Source: Sphingobacteriales bacterium 46-32 (GTDB lineage: Bacteria > Bacteroidota > Bacteroidia > Chitinophagales > Chitinophagaceae). From it: a stretch of 64,000 nt of DNA. The notes below the pieces were generated by a model that was not told where the DNA came from, did no database searches, and was given only the letters and a program-made list of their open reading frames with translations. Position numbers and translations under genes: made by a program. The stretch spans positions 62,001 through 126,000 of the forward strand of contig MKTY01000014.1 in NCBI GenBank assembly GCA_001898485.1, read 5' to 3'. This document shows positions 23,278 through 31,737 of the stretch, piece after piece; the first letter of the stretch is position 1; every line of letters begins with the position of its first letter.

Positions 23278-24372
23278 ATGCTATCAACAGTACTTATAAC
23301 CGGGGGCGCCGGCTTTATTGGTTCTCACCTGGCAGATACTTTACTGGCCCGTGGTTATAAGGTGAGGGTGCTGGATAATCTGACTCCGGAAGTACATGGA
23401 AATGCGGCCCGGCGACCAGAGCGCCTGAGCGATGAGGTGGAGTTGATGATAGGTGATATCCGCAATCAACAGGATGTTCGCAGGGCACTGAAAGACGTGG
23501 ACATTGTCTTTCATCTGGCTGCCCGTATGGGCACTGGTCAGCATACATATGAACAGGCGCAGTATACATCTGTCAACAATACCGGCACTGCGGTTTTACT
23601 GCAACAGCTGATTCATGGCGGGGTCCAAAAGCTGGTCGTGGCCAGTAGCATGAGTGTATATGGAGAAGGTCTTTACAAGGATGTACATGGGCAACTGGTA
23701 GAAAATGTAAACCGCTCTGTGGAGCAGCTGCAGCAAAAAAGCTGGAATCCGGTTGATCTGGAGGGAAGGCCTTTGCTGGCCTGTCCCACATCAGAGCTTA
23801 AACAGGCCAGGATACATTCAGCTTACGCGTTATCGAAAGCTGCGCAGGAGCGGATGTGCCTGCTTGCAGGTGAAGCATACGGTATACCGGTAGTGGCATT
23901 ACGGTTCTTTAATGTATATGGAATGCATCAGATGTTTTCCAATCAGTATACCGGTGCGCTCACCATATTTGCCTGGCGCCTTCTCAACGACAGGGCTCCA
24001 TTGTTGTTTGAAGATGGCCTGCAGCAACGTGATTTTGTACATGTCAAAGATGCTGTGGCAGCCTGCTGCAATGCTATGGATATGATTGATAGCGGATGTA
24101 GCGTATACAATATCGGTAGTGGCCAATCCACTACCTACCATGATGTGGCTACTATGCTGGCGCGTATTACCGGCAGGGAACATATTCGTCCTGAAATTTC
24201 GGGCAAATACCGCGAAGGAGATATTCGCCACTGCTTTGCAGACATTAGCAAAGCATGGAAGGAGCTCCGGTATCGTCCTCAGGTATTTCCGGATCAGGGA
24301 CTTGCCGAAATAACCGGGTGGCTGAAGGAGCAGAGTACTGCTGACCGGTTTATACGGTTTGGACAGAATTAA
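23278..24372 (+). CDS. NAD-dependent epimerase/dehydratase (extended SDR)
   Basis: 364 residues. GGAGFIGSHLADTLL near residues 8-22 binds the cofactor; IVFHLAARMG, SSMSVYGEG and YALSKAAQE (Tyr-x3-Lys) follow, then FFNVYG and RDFVHVKDAVAACC, all as in nucleotide-sugar epimerases and dehydratases. Substrate is probably a UDP- or dTDP-sugar. It heads a co-oriented series with a Gfo/Idh/MocA protein (23 bp gap) and two CgeB-like glycosyltransferases, so the cluster likely makes and transfers an activated sugar. Confidence 0.92.
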   Translation: MLSTVLITGGAGFIGSHLADTLLARGYKVRVLDNLTPEVHGNAARRPERLSDEVELMIGDIRNQQDVRRALKDVDIVFHLAARMGTGQHTYEQAQYTSVNNTGTAVLLQQLIHGGVQKLVVASSMSVYGEGLYKDVHGQLVENVNRSVEQLQQKSWNPVDLEGRPLLACPTSELKQARIHSAYALSKAAQERMCLLAGEAYGIPVVALRFFNVYGMHQMFSNQYTGALTIFAWRLLNDRAPLLFEDGLQQRDFVHVKDAVAACCNAMDMIDSGCSVYNIGSGQSTTYHDVATMLARITGREHIRPEISGKYREGDIRHCFADISKAWKELRYRPQVFPDQGLAEITGWLKEQSTADRFIRFGQN

Positions 24373-24394
24373 TTAGGCAAATTGGTTATCCTAT

Positions 24395-25417
24395 ATGAAC
24401 AACAGTTTATCTTCTCCTGGTTCTAACCCTAAGCCAACCCTGGCTTTTTGTGGAGTGGGATGGATGGGAAAGATGAGATTAAAGGCTGTGCTTGAAAGCG
24501 ATCTTGCTAAAGTGCTGGTGATTGCCGATCCTTCTGCTGTATGCCGTATAGAAGCACTTGAACTGGCACAGCAGGCCGAATTGTATGATAACTGGGAAGA
24601 AACGGTCAATCATCCGGCAGTAGATGGCGTGGTTATTTCCACACCCAATTTCCTGCATAAGGCACAAACTGTGGCGGCACTTGAGAAAGGAAAGAGTGTG
24701 TTTTGCCAATATCCGCCAGGTTGTTCAGCTGCCGAGGTGGAAGTGATGATCGAAGCTGCAGGAAAATCTGACCGCCTGCTTGCTGTGGATTTTTCTTACC
24801 GCTACTGCGACGCCTTTCAGCAGACACGTGAAATAATTGATTCCGGTGAGTTGGGAACACTGTTTGCAGTAGAACTATGCTTCCATAGCGCAATGGGACC
24901 CGATAAAGAATGGTACTATCAGATTGGTCAGTCGGGCGGAGGATGTATGACGGATCTGGGAATGCACCTGCTGGACTTTGTGCTTCTGGCGCTGGGCTTT
25001 CCGGATATAAAAAGGGTAGAGAGCCGGCTGTATGCAAAAGGAAAACGGATTGAAGGACGCGCACAGGCCGAAGATTATGGAACCGCATTGATCGATCTGT
25101 CAACCGGAGTACAGCTGACACTTACTTCTTCCTGGCATTTGCATACCGGCAGCGCTGCAACCATCAGGGCTGGTTTCTATGGTACCAGGGGAGCAGTTTC
25201 CCTGCAAAATATTAACGGCTCTTTTTTTGATTTTGCAGCTTTTCTGCATAAGGGCGCCAGCCGTCAATGGCTTTCAGGTACACCTGAAAACTGGACTGAC
25301 GGAGCTCTCCTGGATTGGATCAGGCGGCTTTCTGTTAATCCACGTTATGATCCCGCAGCAGAGAACTATATCCATTCTGCCAGGCTCTTAGATCGCATAT
25401 ATGAACAGGCAGTGTAG
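24395..25417 (+). CDS. Gfo/Idh/MocA-family oxidoreductase
   Basis: 340 residues. N-terminal Rossmann fold (TLAFCGVGWMGKMRLKAV, near 15-32). The usual EKP motif reads FCQYPPGCS (near 108): the conserved E-K is replaced by Q-Y while the Pro remains. Because that Lys is normally important for cofactor binding and catalysis, activity may be altered. The C-terminal part has YRYCDAFQQTREII and GGCMTDLGMHLLDFVLLALG. It lies between epimerase and glycosyltransferase genes, pointing to sugar-nucleotide modification. It may be a non-classical or structural member. Confidence 0.82.
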   Translation: MNNSLSSPGSNPKPTLAFCGVGWMGKMRLKAVLESDLAKVLVIADPSAVCRIEALELAQQAELYDNWEETVNHPAVDGVVISTPNFLHKAQTVAALEKGKSVFCQYPPGCSAAEVEVMIEAAGKSDRLLAVDFSYRYCDAFQQTREIIDSGELGTLFAVELCFHSAMGPDKEWYYQIGQSGGGCMTDLGMHLLDFVLLALGFPDIKRVESRLYAKGKRIEGRAQAEDYGTALIDLSTGVQLTLTSSWHLHTGSAATIRAGFYGTRGAVSLQNINGSFFDFAAFLHKGASRQWLSGTPENWTDGALLDWIRRLSVNPRYDPAAENYIHSARLLDRIYEQAV

Positions 25418-25581
25418 ATGGAAGCTACAGGTGTGTATATCCCGTTCTGCAGCATGCAGTGATATATCTCCTATCTAAAAAGAATAAGGCTTTGCAGCAA
25501 CTCTGTATAAGGATGGCCTGCCGACCCGCTATGCCATCTGTTGCTAAAAATATGCTAACGATATTTAAACCTTTTGCCACT

Positions 25582-26700
25582 ATGAAGATTGCATACTTTT
25601 GTCATTCTGTAATTTCAGACTGGACCAACGAGAATGCTCATTTTTTCCGCGGTATAGCCCGTGCGCTCTCACAAATGGGACATGAGGTCCGCTTCTATGA
25701 GTCAATTAACAATTGGAGCCTGACCAAACTCTTGCGGCATGAAGGCGCTACTGCAATCGATGAATTCAGATCTTATTATCCCGATCTTCAGCTTGTAAGG
25801 TACAGAGCAGGTCAACCCGATCTTTCTTCGATTGTACAGGAGACGGATTTGGTAATAGTGCATGACTGGAATGATCCGGAATTGCTTGTTCGCCTAAGTC
25901 TGCTGCGCCGGCAGTTTGCATTTCGTCTCATGTTTCAGGATACCTGCCACCGGCCACTTGCCAGTGCCGGTACACCCGCTCCTTATGATCTTTCGGGTGT
26001 GGCTGGTATTTTGGTTTTTAGCAGTGTGTTGAAATCAGTCTACCGCCGGCATTGGCCCCGGATTCCTGTACTGGTATGGCACCCGGCTGCCGATACATCT
26101 GTGTTCAAACCAGTGAAAGCAGCAGGATACGAAGGTGAGATGGTATGGATAGGTAACTGGGGTAGTGGAGAAAGAGGCCAGGAATTGTTTCATTGGCTGG
26201 CAGAACCGGTAGCTAAATTGGGTATAAAAGCAACGGTATACGGCACCTGTTTTTCTGATTCGGCAAAAAGAGGATTGGCGCAGGCAGGCATAAGCTATGG
26301 CGGATGGGTCCCGGATTTCAGCGTACCCGAAATTTTCGCCCGGTTTTTATTCACCGTATATGTTCCTCCCCATACCAGCAGGAATCAAAGCGAAACAGGA
26401 CCGGGTATTCAGCCTTTTAAAGCCATGGCCTGCGGTATTCCGCTAATTACCACAGACTGGCATGACGACGATTCATTGTTTACAGCCGGATACGATTACC
26501 TGAAAGTAAGAAGCCGCGAAGAACTGATGGGCTATATGCAACGGTTGCGTAAGGACACCGCTTTACGCCAGATGCTGGCCGGTAACGCGCTCTCTACAAT
26601 CAACAAACGCCATACCTGCCGGCATCGGGCAGTGCAATTGATAAAATGGGTTGGCACACTTTCGGCAATTGAACCGGAAGGAATCTATTCTACTGTTTAA
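25582..26700 (+). CDS. Glycosyltransferase (CgeB-like, GT-B fold)
   Basis: 372 residues from MKIAYFCHSVISDW; the longer ORF start at 25459 adds a region with no resemblance to the family. N-terminal GT-B half (HFFRGIARALSQMGHEVRFYE). The C-terminal half has MVWIGNWGSGERGQELF, then TGPGIQPFKAMACGIPLITTDWHDD, the acceptor/donor-site helix typical of CgeB/Glyco_trans_1_2. The next gene starts 10 bp after the stop and encodes a similar enzyme. The 164-bp gap upstream shows nothing clear. Confidence 0.85.
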   Translation: MKIAYFCHSVISDWTNENAHFFRGIARALSQMGHEVRFYESINNWSLTKLLRHEGATAIDEFRSYYPDLQLVRYRAGQPDLSSIVQETDLVIVHDWNDPELLVRLSLLRRQFAFRLMFQDTCHRPLASAGTPAPYDLSGVAGILVFSSVLKSVYRRHWPRIPVLVWHPAADTSVFKPVKAAGYEGEMVWIGNWGSGERGQELFHWLAEPVAKLGIKATVYGTCFSDSAKRGLAQAGISYGGWVPDFSVPEIFARFLFTVYVPPHTSRNQSETGPGIQPFKAMACGIPLITTDWHDDDSLFTAGYDYLKVRSREELMGYMQRLRKDTALRQMLAGNALSTINKRHTCRHRAVQLIKWVGTLSAIEPEGIYSTV

Positions 26701-26710
26701 AATTCAGGTT

Positions 26711-27814
26711 ATGACCATCGCCTTTTTTGGTTCCGGTATCCTGTCTGCTTATCGCAATGGCACTGCTACTTATTGCCGCGGGGTGATCAAAGCATTGTAT
26801 GAAAAAGGATATCGTACCGTATTCTACGAACCCGATTTACCAGATCGGCGCGGGTATGAAGATATTAACGAGCCGGAATGGGTACAGGTGAAAACCTATG
26901 ATCCCACTTTTTCCGCAGCACACCTGATGCTGGATGAAGCCTCCACCGCAGATATTATTATTAAAGCAAGTGGGGTAGGTGTACTGGATGCATGGCTTGA
27001 AGCTGAAATACTGACATTGAAACGCGAAAACAACCTGCTTGTATTCTGGGATATGGAAGCACCGTTGACCCTGAAGAAACTCGAAGAGAATCCGGTTGAT
27101 CCCTTCAGGCTTCTGATTCCCCGATATGATCTGGTATTGGCCAACGGCGGCGGTAAGCCTGTTATACGATCTTACAACCGTCTGGGTGCAAAAGCCTGTT
27201 ATGTTATTAATAACGCGGCAGATTTGGCCGTTCATTATCCTGTTCCTGCACAGGTGCAGTACCAGGCCGATATGATTTTTTTAGGCAACCGGTTACCCGA
27301 CAGGGAAGCACGTGTATGGGATTTTTTCTTTGCTCCTGCCACAAGTCTTCCGCATAAAAAATTTCTGCTTGGAGGAAGTGGCTGGGAAACCATTCATCTG
27401 CCTCCCAATGTCGGCAACCTGGGGCATGTGTTCACTGCAGATCATAATGTGCTGAATGCTTCCGCACAAACAGTACTTCATATCTCGCGTCACAGTATGG
27501 CTGCTGAGGGTTATTCGCCTTCACCGCGATTATTTGAGGCGGCCGCGGCTGGTGCCTGTATTATAACCGATTACTGGGATGGGATAAATGAGTTCTTTGA
27601 ACCAGACAGGGAAATACTCGTTGCCAAAAATGGAAAAGAGGTAGAAGTGCTTCTTGAGCAAATCGATGAAAAAGGGAGGATCGCTATCGGTGAGGCTGCA
27701 TTAAACCGTGTACATACTTCGCATACGTACAATCTACGGGCCAGGCAACTGGATGAAATTTTTCATCACCATGTTAATAATCTGCTGAATCCATCGTGGA
27801 TAATACCAGTCTGA
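26711..27814 (+). CDS. Glycosyltransferase (CgeB-like, GT-B fold)
   Basis: 367 residues from MTIAFFGSGILSAY at 26711; the frame upstream overlaps the previous gene. GT-B features: NGTATYCRGVIKALYEKGY near the N-terminus, FLGNRLPDREARVWDFF at the start of the second half, and YSPSPRLFEAAAAGACIITDYWDGINEFF near 275-303, the donor-site motif of the CgeB group. It probably adds the second sugar of a short glycan or works with its neighbour as a pair. Followed by a strong hairpin. Confidence 0.86.
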   Translation: MTIAFFGSGILSAYRNGTATYCRGVIKALYEKGYRTVFYEPDLPDRRGYEDINEPEWVQVKTYDPTFSAAHLMLDEASTADIIIKASGVGVLDAWLEAEILTLKRENNLLVFWDMEAPLTLKKLEENPVDPFRLLIPRYDLVLANGGGKPVIRSYNRLGAKACYVINNAADLAVHYPVPAQVQYQADMIFLGNRLPDREARVWDFFFAPATSLPHKKFLLGGSGWETIHLPPNVGNLGHVFTADHNVLNASAQTVLHISRHSMAAEGYSPSPRLFEAAAAGACIITDYWDGINEFFEPDREILVAKNGKEVEVLLEQIDEKGRIAIGEAALNRVHTSHTYNLRARQLDEIFHHHVNNLLNPSWIIPV

Positions 27815-27856
27815 GGACACATGAAGTCTATATAAAAAAAGGGTTTCTAAAAGTAA

Positions 27857-27881
27857 GGCCGGACGCTATATGCATCCGGCC
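27857..27881. terminator. Bidirectional terminator between glycosyltransferase and DUF892 genes
   Basis: Stem GGCCGGACGC / GCATCCGGCC (10 bp, one mismatch) with a 5-nt loop, in the 93-bp gap between convergent genes. Confidence 0.6.
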
Positions 27882-27907
27882 ATTACTGTTTCACCTGATA
27901 GCTGACT

Positions 27908-28495
27908 TCATTCTTCCTCCGCTTCCAAATCGTTGTTTTCTGTCTGGGCTTCCCAGTTAATGTCGTTTTCGGCAATCTCTGTAAGAGAAAGATCAGCTTG
28001 TTTTTCTTCTTCGAGTGTGGCTTCGAGTAGTTCAGTAATGTCTTCGCGACCCATATTGCGGGCCAGCTGGGCCAGTCCGCCATAGGCAGCAATTTCATAA
28101 TGCTCTATTTTCTGGCAGGCAATGATAATGGCTACATCGCGGGTCATACTTCCTTCCGCGGTATCTTCCACTACACTTTCTCCTTCTTTGATCAGGCCTT
28201 CCATGGCCTCGCATTTTTTGCCCTGGGCTTTCTTGCCAATTGCTTCAAAAATTTCTTCCAGCCGCTCTACGTGCTCCTGTGTCTGCTGCAGATGCATGTC
28301 CAGGGCTTCCTGCAATTGTTCAGACGTGGTGGCCTGCATCATTTTCGGAAGGGCTTTGGTTAATTGCTTTTCGGCCCAGTAAATGTCCCGAAGTTCTGTG
28401 TAGAAGAATTTATCGAGTTCGGGATTACCAGACAGCGTTTCTGTTTGTGCTGTGCGGGATGCACTTCTTGTGGATCGTTTGGTAGTTTTTTCCAT
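27908..28495 (-). CDS. DUF892 (YciE/YciF-type) ferritin-like protein
   Basis: 195 residues, start at MEKTTKRSTRSASR with a basic tail, then DUF892 motifs: ELDKFFYTELRDIYWAEKQL, EALDMHLQQTQEHVERLEEIF, KCEAMEGLIKEGE, and KIEHYEIAAYGGLAQLAR, carrying the expected metal-binding Glu/His residues. Acidic C-terminus (NNDLEAEEE). Clearly related to the protein encoded at 10621-11222 but closer to the typical family. Presumed stress-induced; a good sigma-54-like site lies upstream. Confidence 0.92.
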   Translation of the reverse strand: MEKTTKRSTRSASRTAQTETLSGNPELDKFFYTELRDIYWAEKQLTKALPKMMQATTSEQLQEALDMHLQQTQEHVERLEEIFEAIGKKAQGKKCEAMEGLIKEGESVVEDTAEGSMTRDVAIIIACQKIEHYEIAAYGGLAQLARNMGREDITELLEATLEEEKQADLSLTEIAENDINWEAQTENNDLEAEEE

Positions 28496-28518
28496 AATAA
28501 TCAGTTTATACTTTTTAA

Positions 28519-28534
28519 TCCAAAGTATGTGCCA
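28519..28534 (-). promoter_or_regulatory. Sigma-54-like promoter for DUF892 gene
   Basis: On the minus strand TGGCACATACTTTGGA: perfect TGGCAC at -24, TTGG instead of TTGC at -12. The start codon at 28495 follows at a fitting distance. Confidence 0.5.
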
Positions 28535-28583
28535 TGTCGCTGTACGTATAGATCATGAAGTTTACTGTTGTCTCTTTTACCCT

Positions 28584-28616
28584 CCATGGGGTTGGTACTG
28601 TTTTTGTGCCCCATGG
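28584..28616. promoter_or_regulatory. Inverted repeat CCATGGGG-N17-CCCCATGG upstream of DUF892 promoter
   Basis: The 8-bp arms (28584-28591 and 28609-28616) are perfectly complementary. The centre (28600) lies about 67 bp upstream of the -24 element at 28534. It uses the same CCCCA/TGGGG half-sites as the other dyads but with a wider spacer. The rest of the 255-bp region before 28757 shows no gene. Confidence 0.45.
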
Positions 28617-28756
28617 TGCGGCCCGGTTACGATCTTCGCTGGTGGTATTAATGGAAGCAGCTCTTTTTATGTCAAAGAATCGTATGCTGTTGCAAAAAAT
28701 ACGGAGGAGTATATCTTACAAGGATTATAATTGTTATGTGGGGTTGATGTACCTGA

Positions 28757-29068
28757 AATAAAAGCGGCTATATTGAATATAATTGTAAAGCGCTGGAAGC
28801 AGTTGAGGGCCGCAATGGACATATAGTGATCGCCGATTCCCGTCAGAAGGAGTATGGACGGATTGAAATAACCGATAATGGGCCTGATATAAATGAAAGC
28901 AACATCGGGAAAATGGTTGATCCTTATTTTTCCCATAAACCACATGGGAATGGTTTGGGACTTACAAATGCACAAAATATTCTACTCAACCACAAGGGAA
29001 CTATTAATGTGGAAAGTATCCGGACTGAAGTGTCTGGGTTTATTTTATTGATTCACTGTGTGGATTGA
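28757..29068 (+). pseudogene. Remnant of sensor histidine kinase (ATPase domain only)
   Basis: The frame from 28757 lacks an upstream ATG and begins after a TGA. It encodes the end of a HATPase domain: a degenerate N-box (YIEYNCKALEAVEGRNGHIVI), the G1 box ITDNGPDI, an F-box-like PYFSHKPHGNGLGLTNAQNIL with G2, and a C-terminal strand. The sensor, dimerisation helix and phospho-acceptor His are absent. It sits directly upstream of the NtrC-family activator, the normal place for its partner kinase. A short GTG-started product from 28826 is possible but would lack the N-box. It is probably a decayed kinase. Confidence 0.6.
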
Positions 29069-29100
29069 TTGTAAGGAATAATGTATATGTTGTATAGTGC

Positions 29101-29120
29101 AGTCTGGCATGATTTGGGAA
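29101..29120 (+). promoter_or_regulatory. -24-like half site upstream of activator gene
   Basis: AGTCTGGCATGAT here is identical to 12757-12769. The -24 half is perfect but the expected -12 half reads GGGAA, so promoter function is doubtful. It lies about 55 bp before the start of the activator gene. Confidence 0.25.
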
Positions 29121-29161
29121 GCAAATGGGAGTCAGTCTTTGCTTATTAAATACCCTTCAGT

Positions 29162-30646
29162 ATGCCCGGCCGTCTTCTTATCATAGATGATGATCATGAC
29201 ATGTGCTTACTGCTTCAGCGTTTTTTGGAAAAAAATGGTTTTGAAGTGATGGTGCATCATAAAGGTCAGAAAGGAATTGCCGCTTATCAGGCCTCGAAGT
29301 TTGATGCAGTGATTTGTGATTACCGGCTTGGCGACATGGATGGTATTCATGTTATTAAAACTATTCGCCAGGCAGACGCAGCAGCTGTTATAATTGTCAT
29401 TACCGGTTACTCAAATACCCGGGTAGCCGTGGAAGTGATGAAACTCGGTGCCCGCGACTACATCACCAAACCTCTTGTTCCGGATGAGTTACTGGCTGTA
29501 TTGAAACAGGCGCTTACAGCTCCGGTATCATCGGCCCACACTACACCATCTGCAGCGGGCAGAGAGCAGGCTCAGGGTATACCCGCACCTGCAACCGTTA
29601 CTGAATTCTATACTAAAACCAAATCGCCTGTCATGCAGGAAGTATACCGCATGATAGATGTTGTTGCTCCAACCAACTACAATGTAATCCTGTATGGCGA
29701 AAGCGGTACAGGTAAAGAGGTGGTAGCGCGGATGATTCATGAAAAAAGTCTCCGCAGAAACAAGCCCTTTGTAGCGGTTGATTGTGGAATCTTATCGCGT
29801 GAGTTATCAGGCAGCGAACTTTTTGGTCATGTAAAAGGCGCTTTTACCGGGGCTTTATATGATCGCGAAGGACATTTTGCCACGGCCAATGGCGGTACAC
29901 TCTTCCTCGATGAAGTAGCCAATCTGCCACCGGAAGTACAAACCACCTTGTTAAGAGTCATTCAGGAACGAAGGTTCAGACCTGTGGGAAGCGGTCGTGA
30001 GCAGCCTGCAGATGTTCGTGTGGTAGTAGCTTCCAATGAAAGTCTTATAGATGCGCATCAGAAAGGACGATTCCGGGAGGATCTTTATTACCGGTTTAAT
30101 GAGTTTATGCTATCACTCCCTCCCTTAAGAGAACGGAAAGAAGATATTATTCCGTTGGCCCAGTTATTTATGCAAAAAGCCGGGGAAGAGACGGGCAATA
30201 AACCTGCCGGTTTTGAACGGAATGTCTATTCATTTCTGCGCGGGTATTCGTGGCCTGGCAACCTGCGGGAATTGAAGAATATAATCAGGAGGGCTGTTTT
30301 ATTAACACCGCCGGATCAATTGATCAGCCTGGAGGCATTTCCGCCTGAATTATGGAATACGGAAAATGCTGAAGAGACCGCCCGCAAAACTATCTCCGCA
30401 GACGGTCAACCTCAGGCAGTGGCTGACAGCTCGCTGCAGGAGGAACTGGCTTTTGATGACCAGGAAGATATCACTACAGTATATGACCGGCTCAAGGGAG
30501 CGGCCAATAAAGCAGAATATCAGGCCATTCTTCAGGCACTGAAAAAAGCCAACTTCAATAAGAAGAAAGCCGCTGCTATACTTAATATCGACCGGAAAAC
30601 ACTTTATAATAAGCTGAAGAATTTCCGGCTCCGTTATTCTTACTGA
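29162..30646 (+). CDS. Sigma-54-dependent response regulator (NtrC family)
   Basis: 494 residues. Receiver domain 1-120 with phospho-acceptor Asp in VICDYRLGDMDG (near 54) and switch residues (T, K in YITKP). AAA+ domain about 155-385: Walker A GESGTGKE, the sigma-54-contact loop GAFTGA, Walker B GGTLFLDEV, and the arginine-finger region LPPLRERKEDI. C-terminal Fis-type helix-turn-helix (KKANFNKKKAAAILNIDRKTLYNKL). The intact GAFTGA means it should drive sigma-54 RNA polymerase. Its natural kinase upstream looks decayed, so another input may control it. It is the natural candidate regulator of the sigma-54-like promoters listed here. Confidence 0.95.
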   Translation: MPGRLLIIDDDHDMCLLLQRFLEKNGFEVMVHHKGQKGIAAYQASKFDAVICDYRLGDMDGIHVIKTIRQADAAAVIIVITGYSNTRVAVEVMKLGARDYITKPLVPDELLAVLKQALTAPVSSAHTTPSAAGREQAQGIPAPATVTEFYTKTKSPVMQEVYRMIDVVAPTNYNVILYGESGTGKEVVARMIHEKSLRRNKPFVAVDCGILSRELSGSELFGHVKGAFTGALYDREGHFATANGGTLFLDEVANLPPEVQTTLLRVIQERRFRPVGSGREQPADVRVVVASNESLIDAHQKGRFREDLYYRFNEFMLSLPPLRERKEDIIPLAQLFMQKAGEETGNKPAGFERNVYSFLRGYSWPGNLRELKNIIRRAVLLTPPDQLISLEAFPPELWNTENAEETARKTISADGQPQAVADSSLQEELAFDDQEDITTVYDRLKGAANKAEYQAILQALKKANFNKKKAAAILNIDRKTLYNKLKNFRLRYSY

Positions 30647-30760
30647 TGTTGGAAGGAGAAGATATAATCCACCATTTCAACATATCAAGACCAGTGTGGC
30701 AGAAGCTGCTCTGACCATCGATCGGTTTCGGTAAGCTAAGCTGCCAGGCTGTCTGCTTAT

Positions 30761-31159
30761 TTATTTCCAGCTCATGGCGTTGAACAGATAGAATTCCGAA
30801 TCCTGTAAAGCAACGACTTCGCAAAACAGGTTGGGCGTTACCGTCAGCAGTTGGTTGGGTTCCAGCCACAATTTTTGCTCTTGTATAGAGATTTCGATTT
30901 TACCTTTTAAGGGTTGAAATACCAGGGTGCCGTTTGTTTCCCCGGGACATATACGGCCACCTTTCTGCAGTTGTATCAATACAATGGCCAGGTCCGCTGA
31001 TTTAAACACAGTGTAGCCAAATTTGTCCCTTTTTTCTCTTTCTCTCTCTGCATTCAGGATATCTTCGACCGAATGAGTGTCTATCAGTACAAAGGGAGCG
31101 TCGAGTACACGCCCCCCTTCTGGTCTTCGGGTTGTAGGTCTGTTACGGTGAAATTCCAT
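30761..31159 (-). CDS. Cupin-fold protein
   Basis: 132 residues from MEFHRNRPTTRRPEGG at 31159. The ORF extends to 31222 upstream, but the Met chosen is the first giving a plausible protein. Single beta-barrel with ADLAIVLIQLQKGGRICPGETNGTLVFQPLKGKIEISIQEQKLWLEPNQLLTV, a cupin pattern in which the first motif lacks the usual two His residues, so metal binding is uncertain. It lies 63 bp downstream of the DUF2383 gene on the same strand and probably shares its transcript. Function unknown. Confidence 0.7.
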   Translation of the reverse strand: MEFHRNRPTTRRPEGGRVLDAPFVLIDTHSVEDILNAEREREKRDKFGYTVFKSADLAIVLIQLQKGGRICPGETNGTLVFQPLKGKIEISIQEQKLWLEPNQLLTVTPNLFCEVVALQDSEFYLFNAMSWK

Positions 31160-31222
31160 GTTTCTGTATTTTATGAACAGATAAGTACAGGTAAACATGG
31201 GTTTTACCTGCTGCTGGCGCAC

Positions 31223-31684
31223 TTATTTTTCCTGATCACGCAGGTGTTTGATATGGTCATGTGATTGTTTGAGCCGGCGCTGCTGATCCATCAATAGTTC
31301 GCGCAGATCGCTGGTTAATACATCACGGTCTTCGAGGGCTGAGTTATATGCTTTCTGTGCGGCATCTTCCCCGTATTCGCAGGAAGAAAGAATGGCCTTT
31401 CTGTCTTTACCCGTAAAAGTGGCTTTTACATCCATCCAGGTGCGATAAAGCTTGCCTGCAAGACTGGTGTCTGTGACCGGTGTCTCGCCCTGCTCATCGA
31501 GCTGTTTTCTGAGTTCGCCGGCTATTGCCTGGCTTTGATCAGCCATGGTATTGAAAAGCTGCCGCAGGTCCATGTCTTTGTCTTTTGTTTCATTGGCAGC
31601 TTTGCGATATCCTTCCACACGATCCATGTTGATACGAAGCAGGTCATTGATAACTTCTGTCTGATTGATTGTTGCTGTTTTCAT
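31223..31684 (-). CDS. DUF2383/PA2169-family four-helix-bundle protein
   Basis: 153 residues: VINDLLRINMDRVEGYRKAANETKDKDMDLRQLFNTMADQSQAIAGELRKQL, then LYRTWMDVKATFTGKDRKAILSSCEYGEDAAQKAYNSAL, matching the PA2169 ferritin-like family, which has four helices with Glu and His residues that could hold a metal. Members are often stress-induced; the function is not known. The 389-bp gap upstream (to 32074) contains a sigma-54-like site and a dyad half, and otherwise no gene. Confidence 0.88.
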   Translation of the reverse strand: MKTATINQTEVINDLLRINMDRVEGYRKAANETKDKDMDLRQLFNTMADQSQAIAGELRKQLDEQGETPVTDTSLAGKLYRTWMDVKATFTGKDRKAILSSCEYGEDAAQKAYNSALEDRDVLTSDLRELLMDQQRRLKQSHDHIKHLRDQEK

Positions 31685-31737
31685 AACCAGGTTTTTTGTT
31701 TAAGAATGTATAGTCAGTTAATCGAATACTATACTGA

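Noticed and set aside
28555-28761. Short plus-strand ORF before the kinase remnant as a possible sensor part
   Set aside because: The translation shows no transmembrane sensor, DHp helix or phospho-acceptor His, and the region is better explained by promoter and inverted-repeat sequence for the DUF892 gene.
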